Positions 1 to 8,131 of a DNA stretch of 64,000 nucleotides are shown piece after piece. The stretch is from NCBI RefSeq assembly GCF_001425175.1, contig NZ_LMDV01000013.1:112218-176217 (forward strand). The letters are read 5' to 3'. Below the pieces are notes generated by a model. It had not been told where the DNA came from. It did not search any database and was given only the letters and a program-made list of their open reading frames with translations. Source of the DNA: Nocardioides sp. Root1257 (GTDB taxonomy: Bacteria; Actinomycetota; Actinomycetes; Propionibacteriales; Nocardioidaceae). The translations under genes were made by a program, and so were the position numbers. The stretch's first letter is position 1; the number at the start of each line of letters is the position of its first letter.

Positions 1-245
1 ACGGCGACGAGCTGCTGCTCACCCGCACCGAGTTCGACCTGCTCACCGAGCTGATGCGCGGCCCGACCAAGGTGGTGACCCGCGAGGAGCTGCTCAAGTC
101 CGTCTGGGGCACCCCGTGGATCGGCGACACCCACGTCGTCGAGGTGCACGTCGGCAACCTGCGCCGCAAGCTCGGCGGCTCCCGCTACATCCGGACCGTG
201 CGGGGCGTCGGCTACCGCATGGAGGAGCCGGTCCGCCAGGTCTGA
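1..245 (+). CDS. Response regulator, OmpR/PhoB family (C-terminal part only)
   Basis: Only the winged-helix DNA-binding domain lies in the window; the reading frame is open to the left edge, so the receiver domain and start are outside. The visible 80 residues carry the normal OmpR-type landmarks: the TEFDLL helix, the REELL.SVWG segment, the recognition stretch VVEVHVGNLRRKLG and the closing wing IRTVRGVGYRM. It therefore binds DNA as the output half of a two-component system. Its sensor kinase is not visible and may lie to the left. No gene follows for about 250 bases, so it appears to end its transcription unit. The family assignment is secure; the target genes cannot be inferred. Confidence 0.9.
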   Translation, partial: GDELLLTRTEFDLLTELMRGPTKVVTREELLKSVWGTPWIGDTHVVEVHVGNLRRKLGGSRYIRTVRGVGYRMEEPVRQV

Positions 246-274
246 GGGCCACCCGCGCCGCCGCGCGGCGCGCC

Positions 275-465
275 GGGGGCGGATCTGCGGGTTTCACCGG
301 CTGACCGCCAAAACCCGCACACCTGTCAGCCAAGACCCGCACGACGCGCCGCCGACCCGCGGCGTGCCGCGCAGGGATCGGCCGACAGGTGACAGCCCGT
401 GTGCCCGGGACCGACACGCCGGGGGGCGGATCTGCGGGTTTCACCGGCTGACCGCCAAAACCCGC
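275..465. repeat. Pair of identical 44-bp repeats in a gene-free spacer
   Basis: Bases 275-318 and 422-465 are identical over 44 bp. Each copy contains an inverted repeat, GCGGGTTT and AAACCCGC, separated by about 16 bases, so each could fold as a hairpin. Between them a degenerate third copy reads AAGACCCGCAC around 331-341. The whole 246-492 spacer lies between the regulator stop and the glnE stop and contains no convincing gene. The element could be a dispersed intergenic palindrome, or act as a terminator for the converging genes. Confidence 0.7.
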
Positions 466-492
466 GCGACCCGCCGCCGCCCCGTGCGGCCG

Positions 493-3435
493 CTACTCCC
501 AGAACACCCGGTCCACGACGGCCCGGGCGAGGCGCGTGTAGCGCAGCTGGTCGTTGACCATCGCGTCGGAGGAGCCCGGCGGGTAGCCCAGCACCGAGGC
601 GACCGCGGCGCGCTCGCGGAAGTCGCGGGGCAGCTCGTCGCCCGGCTTGCCGCGCACCAGCGTGACCGCGTTGCGGACCCGACTGACCCGGCGCCACGCC
701 TGCTGGAGCACCGCGGCGTCGTCCTCGCTGATCAGGTCGGCCTCGCGGGCGGCGGCGAGGGCCTCGATGGTGCGCGACGTGCGCAGCCCGGGCACGGCGC
801 CGGCGTAGCGCATCTGCAGCAGCTGGATCGTCCACTCGATGTCCGCGAGGCCGCCGCGCCCGAGCTTGAGGTGCGTGTGCGGGTCGGCGCCGCGCGGCAG
901 CCGCTCGGAGTCGACGCGCGCCTTGATCCGGCGCACCTCCACCACGTCGTCCTGCGAGATCCCGTCGGGCGGGTAGCGCAGCGGCGCGATCAGCTCCTCG
1001 AACCGCACCCGCAGGTCGTGGTCGCCCACGACGGCATCGGCGCGCAGCAGCGCCTGCGCCTCCCACACCTTCGACCACTTCGCGTAGTAGGCGGCGTAGG
1101 AGTCGAGCGTGCGCACCAGCGCGCCCTGGGCGCCCTCGGGGCGCAGGTTGGCGTCGATCTCGAGCGCCGGGTCCGGGCCGGGCAGGGCGAGCAGGCGGCG
1201 CAGCTCGTTGGCGACGGCCTGGGCGTACGACGCCGCGACCTGCGGGTCGGCGCCCGGCTGCGGGTCGTGCACGAACATCACGTCGGCGTCGCTGCCGTAG
1301 GAGAGCTCGAAGCCGCCGTAGCGGCCCATGGCGACGACGGCCATCCGGGTCGGCGCCTCGTCGAGCTTCCGCTGGGCCAGGGCGACACGGCCCGCGACCG
1401 CGAGCGTCGCCTCGAGGGTCGCGTCGGTGAGCCGGGACAGCCCGGCCCCGACGACGGCGACGTCGGTCTGGCCGAGCAGGTCACCGGCGGCGATCCGGAG
1501 CAGCTCGCGCCGGCGGATGCCGCGGATCGCCTTGGCCGCCGTCTCGGCCTCGTGCCGGCCGGCCAGGGCCAGCATCTCCTCGGTGAGCGCCTCGGCCGAC
1601 AGCGGCTGGAGGTCGCCGGTGAGCATCCGGACGCCCTGCGGCTCGCGCTCGAGCAGGTCGGTCGCGTAGCGCGACGTGGCCAGGATGCGGGCCAGCCGCT
1701 CGGCGACCTGGCCCTCGTCGCGCAGCGTCGAGAGGTACCACGGCGTCGCGCCGAGGGACTCGCTGATCCGGCGGAAGCCGAAGAGCCCGGCGTCCGGGTC
1801 CGGTGCGTCGGCGAACCACGACAGCATCGCGGGCAGCAGGGTGCGCTGGATCTGGGCGGTCCGGCTGACGCCGGAGGTCAGCGCCTCGAGGTGGCGCAGC
1901 GCGGAGCGCGCGTCCGCGAAGCCCAGCGCCCCCAGCCGTCGTTCGGCGGCCTCTGGCGAGAGCCGCGCCTCGTCGCCGGGGATCCGGGCGACCGCGGCGA
2001 GCAGCGGGCGGTAGAAGAGCTTCTCGTGCAGTCGCCGGACCTCGCGCCGGTGGTGCTGCCAGGTCTTCTCGAGGATGCCGACGGGGTCCTTGAGGAAGTT
2101 CATGCTGCGACCGAGGCGGCGCAGCGCGACCTCGTCGTCCGGCACGACGTGGGTACGCCGCAGCCCGTGCAGCTGGATGCGGTGCTCGAGGGTGCGCAGG
2201 AACGCGTACGCGTCGTGCAGCGCCTCGCCGTCCTCGCGCCCGACGTACCCGCCGTCGGTGAGCGCGGCGAGCGCGCTCAGCGTCGTCGGCTCCCGGATCG
2301 TGTCGTCGGCGCGGCCGTGCACGAGCTGGAGCAGCTGGACGGCGAACTCCACGTCGCGCAGCCCGCCCGCACCCAGCTTGAGCTGGCGCTGCGCCTCCCG
2401 CGCCGGGATGTGGTCGATCACCCGGCGCCGCATCGCCTGGGTGTCCTGCACGAAGCCCTCGCGCTCGGCGGCCGACCACACCATCGGCGAGGTCATCTCC
2501 ACGAACTCGCGACCGAGCTCCACGTCGCCGGCGACCGGCCGGGCCTTGAGCAGCGCCTGGAACTCCCAGGTGCTGGCCCAGCGCTCGTAGTAGCCGCGGT
2601 GGCTGGCGATGGTGCGCACCAGCGGGCCGGCCTTGCCCTCCGGGCGCAGGTTGGCGTCGACCGGCCAGATCGTGCCCTCGCCGGTGTGGTCGGAGCAGAC
2701 CCGCATCAGCTGGCTGGCGAGCTGGGTGGCCGCCTTCAGGGCGGCGCTCTCGTCGGCGCCCTCGACGGGGGCGTAGGCGTAGATGACATCGACGTCGGAC
2801 ACGTAGTTGAGCTCGTGGCCGCCACACTTCCCCATCGCGATCACCGCCAGGCGGGCCGTGGCCGCCTCGGGACCGACCCGCTGGCGGGCGATCTCGAGCG
2901 CCGCCTCGAGGGTGCCCGCCGCGAGGTCGGACAGCTCGGCCGCGGCGTCGTCCACGCCGAGGTGGTGGGTCAGGTCGCGAGCGGCGAGCCGGAGCAGCTG
3001 GCGCCGGTACTCGACCCGGAGCGCGTCGACCGCCTGGGCGTCGGGCAGCCCCGTGACGGCCGTCAGCAGGGACTCCCGCATCGCCCACGCCGCCGGCCGG
3101 GTCGAGCCCAGGTGCGGCGCGGTGAGGTCGCGCCAGTGCTCGGGGTGCCGGACGAGGTGGTCGGAGAGCGCCTCGCTGGCGCCGAGGACGCACAGGAGCC
3201 GCATGGCGGTGCCCTCGTCGTCGACCAGAGCCGCCAGCAGGGCGTCGGGATCGGCGACCACCTCACGCATCCGCAGCAGCCCGGAGAGCGCGGCGTCGGG
3301 GTCGGCGGTCCGGCCCAGCAGCGCCAGCAGCGGCTCCGCGGCCTCGCCGAGGCGGAGCAGGTCCTGGAGGGCGGCGTCGGGGTCCTGGAACCCGAGTCGC
3401 AGCAGGTTGCCCTTGCTGGTCGCCGCCCGGGTCAT
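493..3435 (-). CDS. glnE: Bifunctional glutamine synthetase adenylyltransferase/adenylyl-removing enzyme
   Basis: GlnE of 980 residues, close to the usual 950-1000. It adds AMP to and removes it from a tyrosine of dodecameric glutamine synthetase, tuning ammonia assimilation to nitrogen status. Two nucleotidyltransferase halves are visible: GKCGGHELNYVSDVDVIY near residue 212 (deadenylylase half) and GRYGGFELSYGSDADVMF near 715 (adenylylase half), both with the paired-aspartate SDxD motif. Each half is followed by a conserved helical region (LGAGGLRDVEF, LGRGGLADIEW). The ATG at 3435 is chosen because it overlaps the upstream stop as ATGA and begins the conserved MTRAATSKGNLLRLGF region; a longer frame upstream is shadow coding. 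Last gene of a coupled glnA2 block. Confidence 0.96.
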   Translation of the reverse strand: MTRAATSKGNLLRLGFQDPDAALQDLLRLGEAAEPLLALLGRTADPDAALSGLLRMREVVADPDALLAALVDDEGTAMRLLCVLGASEALSDHLVRHPEHWRDLTAPHLGSTRPAAWAMRESLLTAVTGLPDAQAVDALRVEYRRQLLRLAARDLTHHLGVDDAAAELSDLAAGTLEAALEIARQRVGPEAATARLAVIAMGKCGGHELNYVSDVDVIYAYAPVEGADESAALKAATQLASQLMRVCSDHTGEGTIWPVDANLRPEGKAGPLVRTIASHRGYYERWASTWEFQALLKARPVAGDVELGREFVEMTSPMVWSAAEREGFVQDTQAMRRRVIDHIPAREAQRQLKLGAGGLRDVEFAVQLLQLVHGRADDTIREPTTLSALAALTDGGYVGREDGEALHDAYAFLRTLEHRIQLHGLRRTHVVPDDEVALRRLGRSMNFLKDPVGILEKTWQHHRREVRRLHEKLFYRPLLAAVARIPGDEARLSPEAAERRLGALGFADARSALRHLEALTSGVSRTAQIQRTLLPAMLSWFADAPDPDAGLFGFRRISESLGATPWYLSTLRDEGQVAERLARILATSRYATDLLEREPQGVRMLTGDLQPLSAEALTEEMLALAGRHEAETAAKAIRGIRRRELLRIAAGDLLGQTDVAVVGAGLSRLTDATLEATLAVAGRVALAQRKLDEAPTRMAVVAMGRYGGFELSYGSDADVMFVHDPQPGADPQVAASYAQAVANELRRLLALPGPDPALEIDANLRPEGAQGALVRTLDSYAAYYAKWSKVWEAQALLRADAVVGDHDLRVRFEELIAPLRYPPDGISQDDVVEVRRIKARVDSERLPRGADPHTHLKLGRGGLADIEWTIQLLQMRYAGAVPGLRTSRTIEALAAAREADLISEDDAAVLQQAWRRVSRVRNAVTLVRGKPGDELPRDFRERAAVASVLGYPPGSSDAMVNDQLRYTRLARAVVDRVFWE

Positions 3436-4145
3436 CGCACCAGCGCCGCGAACCCGGTGGCGAGCGGGCGCCAGGCCTCGTCGAGCTCGGACCGGGCGGC
3501 CTCGATCTCGCGGAGCACGGCGTCGGTGTCGATGCCGCGGGTCTCGTGGCTGCCCCGGTCCTCGTCGGCCCAGGGCCGCAGCCCCGCCGCGTCGACCTCG
3601 GGGTGCAGCTGCACGCCCCACATCGCAGGCCCGTAGCCGACCGCCTGCACCTCGCCGTACGCCGTCTCCGCGAGCAGCGTCGCGCCGGCCGGCAGGGCGG
3701 TGACCAGGTCGTCGTTCCACTGGACCCCGCGCCGGGGCGTGGCGAGCGGCCCCAGGAGCGGGTCGGCGGCGGCCGCGTCGGTCCAGCCGACGTCGAGCAG
3801 GCCGACCTGCTGGCCCCGCGGGTTGCGCTCCACCCGGCCACCGAGGGCCGAGGCGATCAGCTGGTGGCCCAGGCAGATGCCGAGCGTCGGCAGCCCGCTC
3901 CCCCGCACCTCGCGCAGCAGCTCCTTGACCGGGCCGAGCCAGCCGTGCTTCGCGTCGTCGTCGGCACCCATCGGGCCGCCCAGCACCAGGAGCCCGTCGT
4001 ACGACGCCGGCCCGGGCAGCTCACCGGCGCCCTCGGCGTACGGGCGCCAGACGTCGAGCGTGCAGCCGGCCTCGGTCAGCCAGGTGCCCATCAGGGCGGC
4101 CGGGCACTCCGCGTCGTGCTCGACGACCAGCACCCGCCCGCTCAC
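3432..4145 (-). CDS. Class I glutamine amidotransferase
   Basis: 237-residue cytoplasmic GATase1 protein. The nucleophile elbow GICLGHQ places the catalytic cysteine at about residue 91, and VQLHPEVD supplies His181 and Glu183, completing the triad. Proteins of this kind remove the amide of glutamine or process gamma-glutamyl compounds; the physiological substrate is not evident. The GTG start overlaps the preceding stop as GTGA and its own stop overlaps glnE as ATGA, so it is translationally coupled between a membrane protein and glnE. Its place in a glutamine synthetase operon suggests a role in glutamine or gamma-glutamyl metabolism. GuaA-type function is unlikely because no synthetase domain is present. 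Confidence 0.88.
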   Translation of the reverse strand: MSGRVLVVEHDAECPAALMGTWLTEAGCTLDVWRPYAEGAGELPGPASYDGLLVLGGPMGADDDAKHGWLGPVKELLREVRGSGLPTLGICLGHQLIASALGGRVERNPRGQQVGLLDVGWTDAAAADPLLGPLATPRRGVQWNDDLVTALPAGATLLAETAYGEVQAVGYGPAMWGVQLHPEVDAAGLRPWADEDRGSHETRGIDTDAVLREIEAARSELDEAWRPLATGFAALVR

Positions 4146-4501
4146 GACGCCTCCTCGCGCTCGGGCGCGAGGACCACCACCAGCAGCCCGACCCCGGTGA
4201 TGGCCGTCAGCAGGCCGATCCAGATGGGGATCAGCGGCACCGACAGCACGATCGTCGCCACGCCGGTGATGATGCAGAGCCGCCGGGCGGGCGCGGTCCG
4301 GCCGCGGACGGACTGGAGCGCGAGGGTCCCGAGGACGCCGAGGACCACGGCGATGGCGAGCACGATCACGCCGTACTGGACGTAGTCGCCGAGGACCAGC
4401 GGCAGGCTCAGGGCCAGCAGCACCACGGCGAACCCCAGGACGACGTAGAGCAGGCGGCGGATCCCCTTGGCGCGCTCGTCGGAGATCTCGACGTCGCTCA
4501 T
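4142..4501 (-). CDS. Small integral membrane protein of the glnA2-glnE operon
   Basis: 119 residues: a short charged N-terminus (MSDVEISDERAKGIRR) and four hydrophobic segments, at roughly residues 17-37, 40-58, 72-88 and 89-110, ending in a charged tail (APEREEAS). I do not recognise a named family. The start at 4501 shares one base with the glnA2 stop (TGATG) and its stop overlaps the amidotransferase start as GTGA, so it is coupled to both. It might be a membrane anchor or a small transporter-like component linked to nitrogen metabolism; that is inference from position only. Confidence 0.8.
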   Translation of the reverse strand: MSDVEISDERAKGIRRLLYVVLGFAVVLLALSLPLVLGDYVQYGVIVLAIAVVLGVLGTLALQSVRGRTAPARRLCIITGVATIVLSVPLIPIWIGLLTAITGVGLLVVVLAPEREEAS

Positions 4502-5841
4502 CAGATCACCGGGAGCATGCGCTCCCGCTCGAAGGCCGAGACCTGACCGCGGTAGTCGTCCCACTCGGCGCGCTTGTTGCGCAGGAAGAACTCGAAGACC
4601 TGCTCGCCGAGGGTCTCGGCCAGCAGCTCGGAGCTCTCCGCGATGTTGATGGCGTCGTAGAGGCTGCGCGGCAGCGGGTCGATGCCCAGGCTCTTGCGCT
4701 CGCGCTCCGAGAGCGACCACACGTCGTCCTCGGCCTCGCGCGGCAGCTCGTAGCCCTCCTCGATGCCCTTCATGCCGGCGGCCAGCACGACGGCGTACGC
4801 CAGGTAGGGGTTGCAGGCGGCGTCCAGCGAGCGCAGCTCGACCCGGGTCGACTGGCCCTTGAGCGGCTTGTACATCGGGACCCGGATCATCGCCGAACGG
4901 TTGTTGTGGCCCCAGCAGATGTACGACGGCGCCTCGGCGCCCCAGAGCATCCGCTTGTAGCTGTTGACCCACTGGTTGGTGATGCAGCTGATCTCGTTGG
5001 CGTGCTTGAGGATGCCCGCGATGAAGCGGCGGCCCGTCTCGGAGAGCTGGTACTCGGCCCCGGCGGCGAAGAACGCGTTGTTGTCGCCCTCGAAGAGCGA
5101 GACGTGGGTGTGCATGCCGGAGCCGGGGTGCTCCGTGTAGGGCTTCGGCATGAAGGAGGCCCACAGGCCCTGCGTCAGCGCGACCTCGCGGACGACGGTG
5201 CGGAAGGTCATGATGTTGTCGGCGGTCGACAGGGCGTCGGCGTACCGCAGGTCGATCTCCTGCTGGCCCGGGCCGCCCTCGTGGTGGCTGAACTCCACCG
5301 AGATGCCCATCTGCTCGAGCATGCCGATCGCCTCGCGGCGGAAGTCGGCCCCCATCGACTGGGCGGTGTGGTCGAAGAAGCCGCTGCGGTCGGCCGGGAC
5401 CGGCGGTCCGCCGTCCTCGGGCACGTCCTTGAAGAGGTAGAACTCGATCTCGGGGTGCGTGTAGAACGTGAACCCCTTGTCGGCCGCCTTGCTCAGCGTC
5501 CGCTTGAGGACGTGCCGCGGGTCGGCGTACGACGGGGAGCCGTCGGGCATCACGATGTCGCAGAACATGCGGGCGGTCGACGGGCCCTCGCCGCTGCGCC
5601 ACGGCAGGATCTGGAAGGTCGACGGGTCCGGCTTGGCGAGCATGTCGGACTCGTACACGCGGGCGAAGCCCTCGATCGAGGAGCCGTCGAAGCCGATCCC
5701 CTCCGAGAACGCCTGCTCCAGCTCCGCCGGAGCCACCGCGACCGACTTCAGGAACCCGAGCACGTCGGTGAACCACAGCCGGACGAACCGGACGTCACGC
5801 TCCTCGAGAGCGCGGAGGACGAAGTCTTCCTGCTTACCCAT
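4501..5841 (-). CDS. glnA2: Glutamine synthetase, GlnA2-like (type I-alpha)
   Basis: 446-residue type I glutamine synthetase, the length of mycobacterial GlnA2. It makes glutamine from glutamate, ammonia and ATP. Visible landmarks are the beta-grasp N-terminus with GFDGSSIEGF, the metal-ligand region HPEIEFYLF, HHEGGPGQQEID, the HTHVSLF loop and the ATP-binding NNRSAMIRVP. The C-terminal tyrosine motif NLYDLPPE, adenylylated in type I-beta enzymes, is not seen, so this isozyme may not be the direct target of the neighbouring GlnE. A TANNNT box 7 nt before the ATG implies a leaderless mRNA. It heads the coupled block with the membrane protein, amidotransferase and glnE. Confidence 0.93.
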   Translation of the reverse strand: MGKQEDFVLRALEERDVRFVRLWFTDVLGFLKSVAVAPAELEQAFSEGIGFDGSSIEGFARVYESDMLAKPDPSTFQILPWRSGEGPSTARMFCDIVMPDGSPSYADPRHVLKRTLSKAADKGFTFYTHPEIEFYLFKDVPEDGGPPVPADRSGFFDHTAQSMGADFRREAIGMLEQMGISVEFSHHEGGPGQQEIDLRYADALSTADNIMTFRTVVREVALTQGLWASFMPKPYTEHPGSGMHTHVSLFEGDNNAFFAAGAEYQLSETGRRFIAGILKHANEISCITNQWVNSYKRMLWGAEAPSYICWGHNNRSAMIRVPMYKPLKGQSTRVELRSLDAACNPYLAYAVVLAAGMKGIEEGYELPREAEDDVWSLSERERKSLGIDPLPRSLYDAINIAESSELLAETLGEQVFEFFLRNKRAEWDDYRGQVSAFERERMLPVI

Positions 5842-5848
5842 GGGCCAG

Positions 5849-5854
5849 AGCCTA
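5849..5854 (-). promoter_or_regulatory. Leaderless -10 box of glnA2, formed partly by the upstream stop codon
   Basis: TAGGCT lies 7 nt before the glnA2 ATG, as expected for an actinobacterial leaderless promoter. Its first three bases are the TAG stop codon of the upstream flippase gene. No -35 box is obvious. Confidence 0.6.
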
Positions 5855-6862
5855 GGGGCTGGTCGCGACCGTCTCGTGCGTTGGTCCGGAAGTGCGTCGC
5901 CAGGCGGCGAGACCGAGCGCGCCGAGGGCGAGCGGACCGCCGATCGTGAACACCCGCCAGACGACCAGACCGGCGACGGCGACCGCCTCGACGTCGGCCC
6001 CGGCGTACTCGACGATCGCGGCCAGCACGAGGGCGTCGACGATGCCGATGCCGGAGAAGGGAAAGAGCGTGAAGGGGTAGGCGAAGAGGTAGGCGATGGC
6101 GACCTCGACGACCGGCAGCTCGCCGTCGTCGAGGCCGACGAACCGCAGCGCCATGATCAGCATCGTCAGGTCGACGACGAGCATGGCGCTCAGCGCGATC
6201 AGCGACCGCGGGAAGCCGCGGCGGAAGCGGGCCGCGATGTCGATCCGGAACTGGACGCACGCGGCCGCCCACGCCTCCGGGTCGACGCTCCTGCGGAAGC
6301 GCCGGGCGAGGCGGCCACCCGTCGTACCGACCCGGCGCGCGAGCGCCTCGCTGCGGATCACCAGCACCACCCCGACGAAGATCGAGACCGAGATGGCGAC
6401 GCTGATGAGGTCCGCCCAGCGCAGCCCGACCTCTCCCCCGGTCGTCGCGAGCAGCACGAAGCCGACGGCCGGGGCACCGAAGCGGACGATGTAGAACGTG
6501 AGCGTGTTCATCAGGGTGCCCGCCAGTCCCTTCGCGACGGGGACGCCCCAGGACGAGAACATCGCCATCCGCAGCGCGATGTCGCTCGGCGGCGGCGCGA
6601 TGGTCGACATCAGGATGGCGACCTGGTCGTTCTGCGTGGCGCGGTACGCCGAGACGCCCGGGATGTAGAGCGACAGCGGGAGCGCGTTGAGCACCTGCCG
6701 GAGCAGCAGCACGACGAGGAGCACCGGGAACTGCCACCAGGCGAGGTGCGCCAGAGCGCTACGCACCTCGCCCCAGTCGACCCGGCCGATCAGGCTGATG
6801 ACGAACGCGGTGACCGCCAGGGCCAACGCCAGCAGGCCAAGCCGGATGAGCCAGGGCTTCAG
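5852..6862 (-). CDS. Flippase-like integral membrane protein (UPF0104 / LPG-synthase TM region family)
   Basis: About 336 residues with eight or so transmembrane segments, e.g. LGLLALALAVTAFVISLIG near the start and LVVDLTMLIMALRFVG in the second half. Family-typical features include the Arg/Gln loop after the second helix and the FPFSGIGIVDALVLAAIVEY segment. These proteins are proposed to flip lipids or lipid-linked glycans, or form the membrane part of MprF. No ATG, GTG or TTG lies between the arcA stop and the first helix. The likeliest start is a CTG at 6862 overlapping the arcA TGA; an in-frame TTG about 12 codons later is the alternative. Family call firm, start uncertain. Confidence 0.8.
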   Translation of the reverse strand: MKPWLIRLGLLALALAVTAFVISLIGRVDWGEVRSALAHLAWWQFPVLLVVLLLRQVLNALPLSLYIPGVSAYRATQNDQVAILMSTIAPPPSDIALRMAMFSSWGVPVAKGLAGTLMNTLTFYIVRFGAPAVGFVLLATTGGEVGLRWADLISVAISVSIFVGVVLVIRSEALARRVGTTGGRLARRFRRSVDPEAWAAACVQFRIDIAARFRRGFPRSLIALSAMLVVDLTMLIMALRFVGLDDGELPVVEVAIAYLFAYPFTLFPFSGIGIVDALVLAAIVEYAGADVEAVAVAGLVVWRVFTIGGPLALGALGLAAWRRTSGPTHETVATSP

Positions 6863-8121
6863 AACTCCACCGGCTCCCGGATGATCGGGCAGGTCATGCA
6901 GTGCCCGCCACCGCGGCCCCGTCCGAGCTCGGCACCCACGATCGTGATCACCTCGACGCCGGCCTTGCGCAGCAGGGTGTTGGTGAGCGTGTTGCGGTCG
7001 TAGGTGAAGACCACGCCGGGCTCCAGGGCGACGGCGTTGTTGCCGCTGTCCCACTGCTGCCGCTCGGACTGGTAGACGTCGCCGCCGGTGTCGATGACCT
7101 GGATCGAGGGCAGCCCGAGCTCGCGCGCCACCACGTCGACGAACCGCGCCGAGCCCTCGTCACGCACCTCGACGCCGGGCGCCGTGTCCGACGGCGTCAG
7201 CGTGAACGTGTGCACCGCGTCCATGATCGTCGGGTAGAGCGTGACGATGTCGCGGTCGACGAAGGTGAAGACCGTGTCGAGGTGCATCGCGGCGCGCAGC
7301 TTCGGCATGCCGGCGACGATCACCCGCGTCGCGGCGCCCTGGTCGAAGAGCGCCTTGGCGACCTGCGTGATGGCCTGGCGCGACGTGCGCTCGCTCATCC
7401 CGACGAGCACGACGCCGTTGCCGACCGGCATCACGTCGCCGCCCTCGAACGTCGCCTGGCCCCAGTCCTGGTCGGGGTCGCCCCACCAGACCGTCGAGCC
7501 CACGAAGTCCGGGTGGAACTGGTAGATCCCCTTGTAGATCAGGGTCTCCTCCTTGCGCGCCGGCCAGTAGAGCGGGTTCATGGTCAGGCCGCCGTACAGC
7601 CAGCAGGTCGTGTCGCGCGTGTAGAGCGTGTTGGGAAGCGGCGGCATCAGGTACTCGCGGGCTCCGGTCGACTCGCGCGCCAGGTTGACGTAGTCGGTGC
7701 GGAAGTCGTCGGGGAGGTCGCTGGTCGCGAGGCCGCCGATCAGGAACTCGGCGAGCTCCTTCTCGGGCAGCGACTCGAGATAGCTGCGGGTGTCGTCGAC
7801 GAGGCCGAGGCCGACCTGGTTGGGGACGATCTTGCGGTCCAGCAGCCAGTCGCGTGCACCCGGCACGGCGAGGGTCTGCGCGAGGACGTCGTGCAGCTCG
7901 ACGACCTCGACGTCACGTTGGGTGAGCTTGTTGACGAAGTCCGCGTGGTCGCGCTGCGCGTTCTCGACCCACATCACGTCGTCGAACAGCAGCTCGTCGT
8001 TGTTGCTCGGCGTGAGGCGCTTGTGCGCCAGGCCGGGACGGCACACGAGCACCTTGCGGAGCCGGCCGACCTCGGAGTGGACGCCGTACGCCGAAGCAGG
8101 ACTGGAGGGCGACGCGGACAT
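6859..8121 (-). CDS. arcA: Arginine deiminase
   Basis: 420-residue ADI, normal for the family. It hydrolyses L-arginine to citrulline and ammonia in the cytoplasm. The catalytic cysteine is in the C-terminal GGGHCMTCP motif; LPNTLYTRDTTCW, FEGGDVMPVG and AMHLDTVFTFVD are further family blocks with substrate-binding Asp, His and Glu residues. The start at 8121 is chosen for the good AAAGGA ribosome-binding site 6 nt upstream; an upstream in-frame ATG would extend into arcD. It follows the antiporter by 10 bases, so the two are co-transcribed. Ornithine carbamoyltransferase and carbamate kinase are absent from the window. Confidence 0.95.
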   Translation of the reverse strand: MSASPSSPASAYGVHSEVGRLRKVLVCRPGLAHKRLTPSNNDELLFDDVMWVENAQRDHADFVNKLTQRDVEVVELHDVLAQTLAVPGARDWLLDRKIVPNQVGLGLVDDTRSYLESLPEKELAEFLIGGLATSDLPDDFRTDYVNLARESTGAREYLMPPLPNTLYTRDTTCWLYGGLTMNPLYWPARKEETLIYKGIYQFHPDFVGSTVWWGDPDQDWGQATFEGGDVMPVGNGVVLVGMSERTSRQAITQVAKALFDQGAATRVIVAGMPKLRAAMHLDTVFTFVDRDIVTLYPTIMDAVHTFTLTPSDTAPGVEVRDEGSARFVDVVARELGLPSIQVIDTGGDVYQSERQQWDSGNNAVALEPGVVFTYDRNTLTNTLLRKAGVEVITIVGAELGRGRGGGHCMTCPIIREPVEF

Positions 8122-8131
8122 GGTGTTCCTT

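Noticed and set aside
364..3636. Very long open frame on the plus strand opposite glnE
   Set aside because: It is the antisense shadow of glnE: high GC leaves few stops, the translation is Arg/Gly/Pro-rich and has no domain, while glnE has clear motifs.
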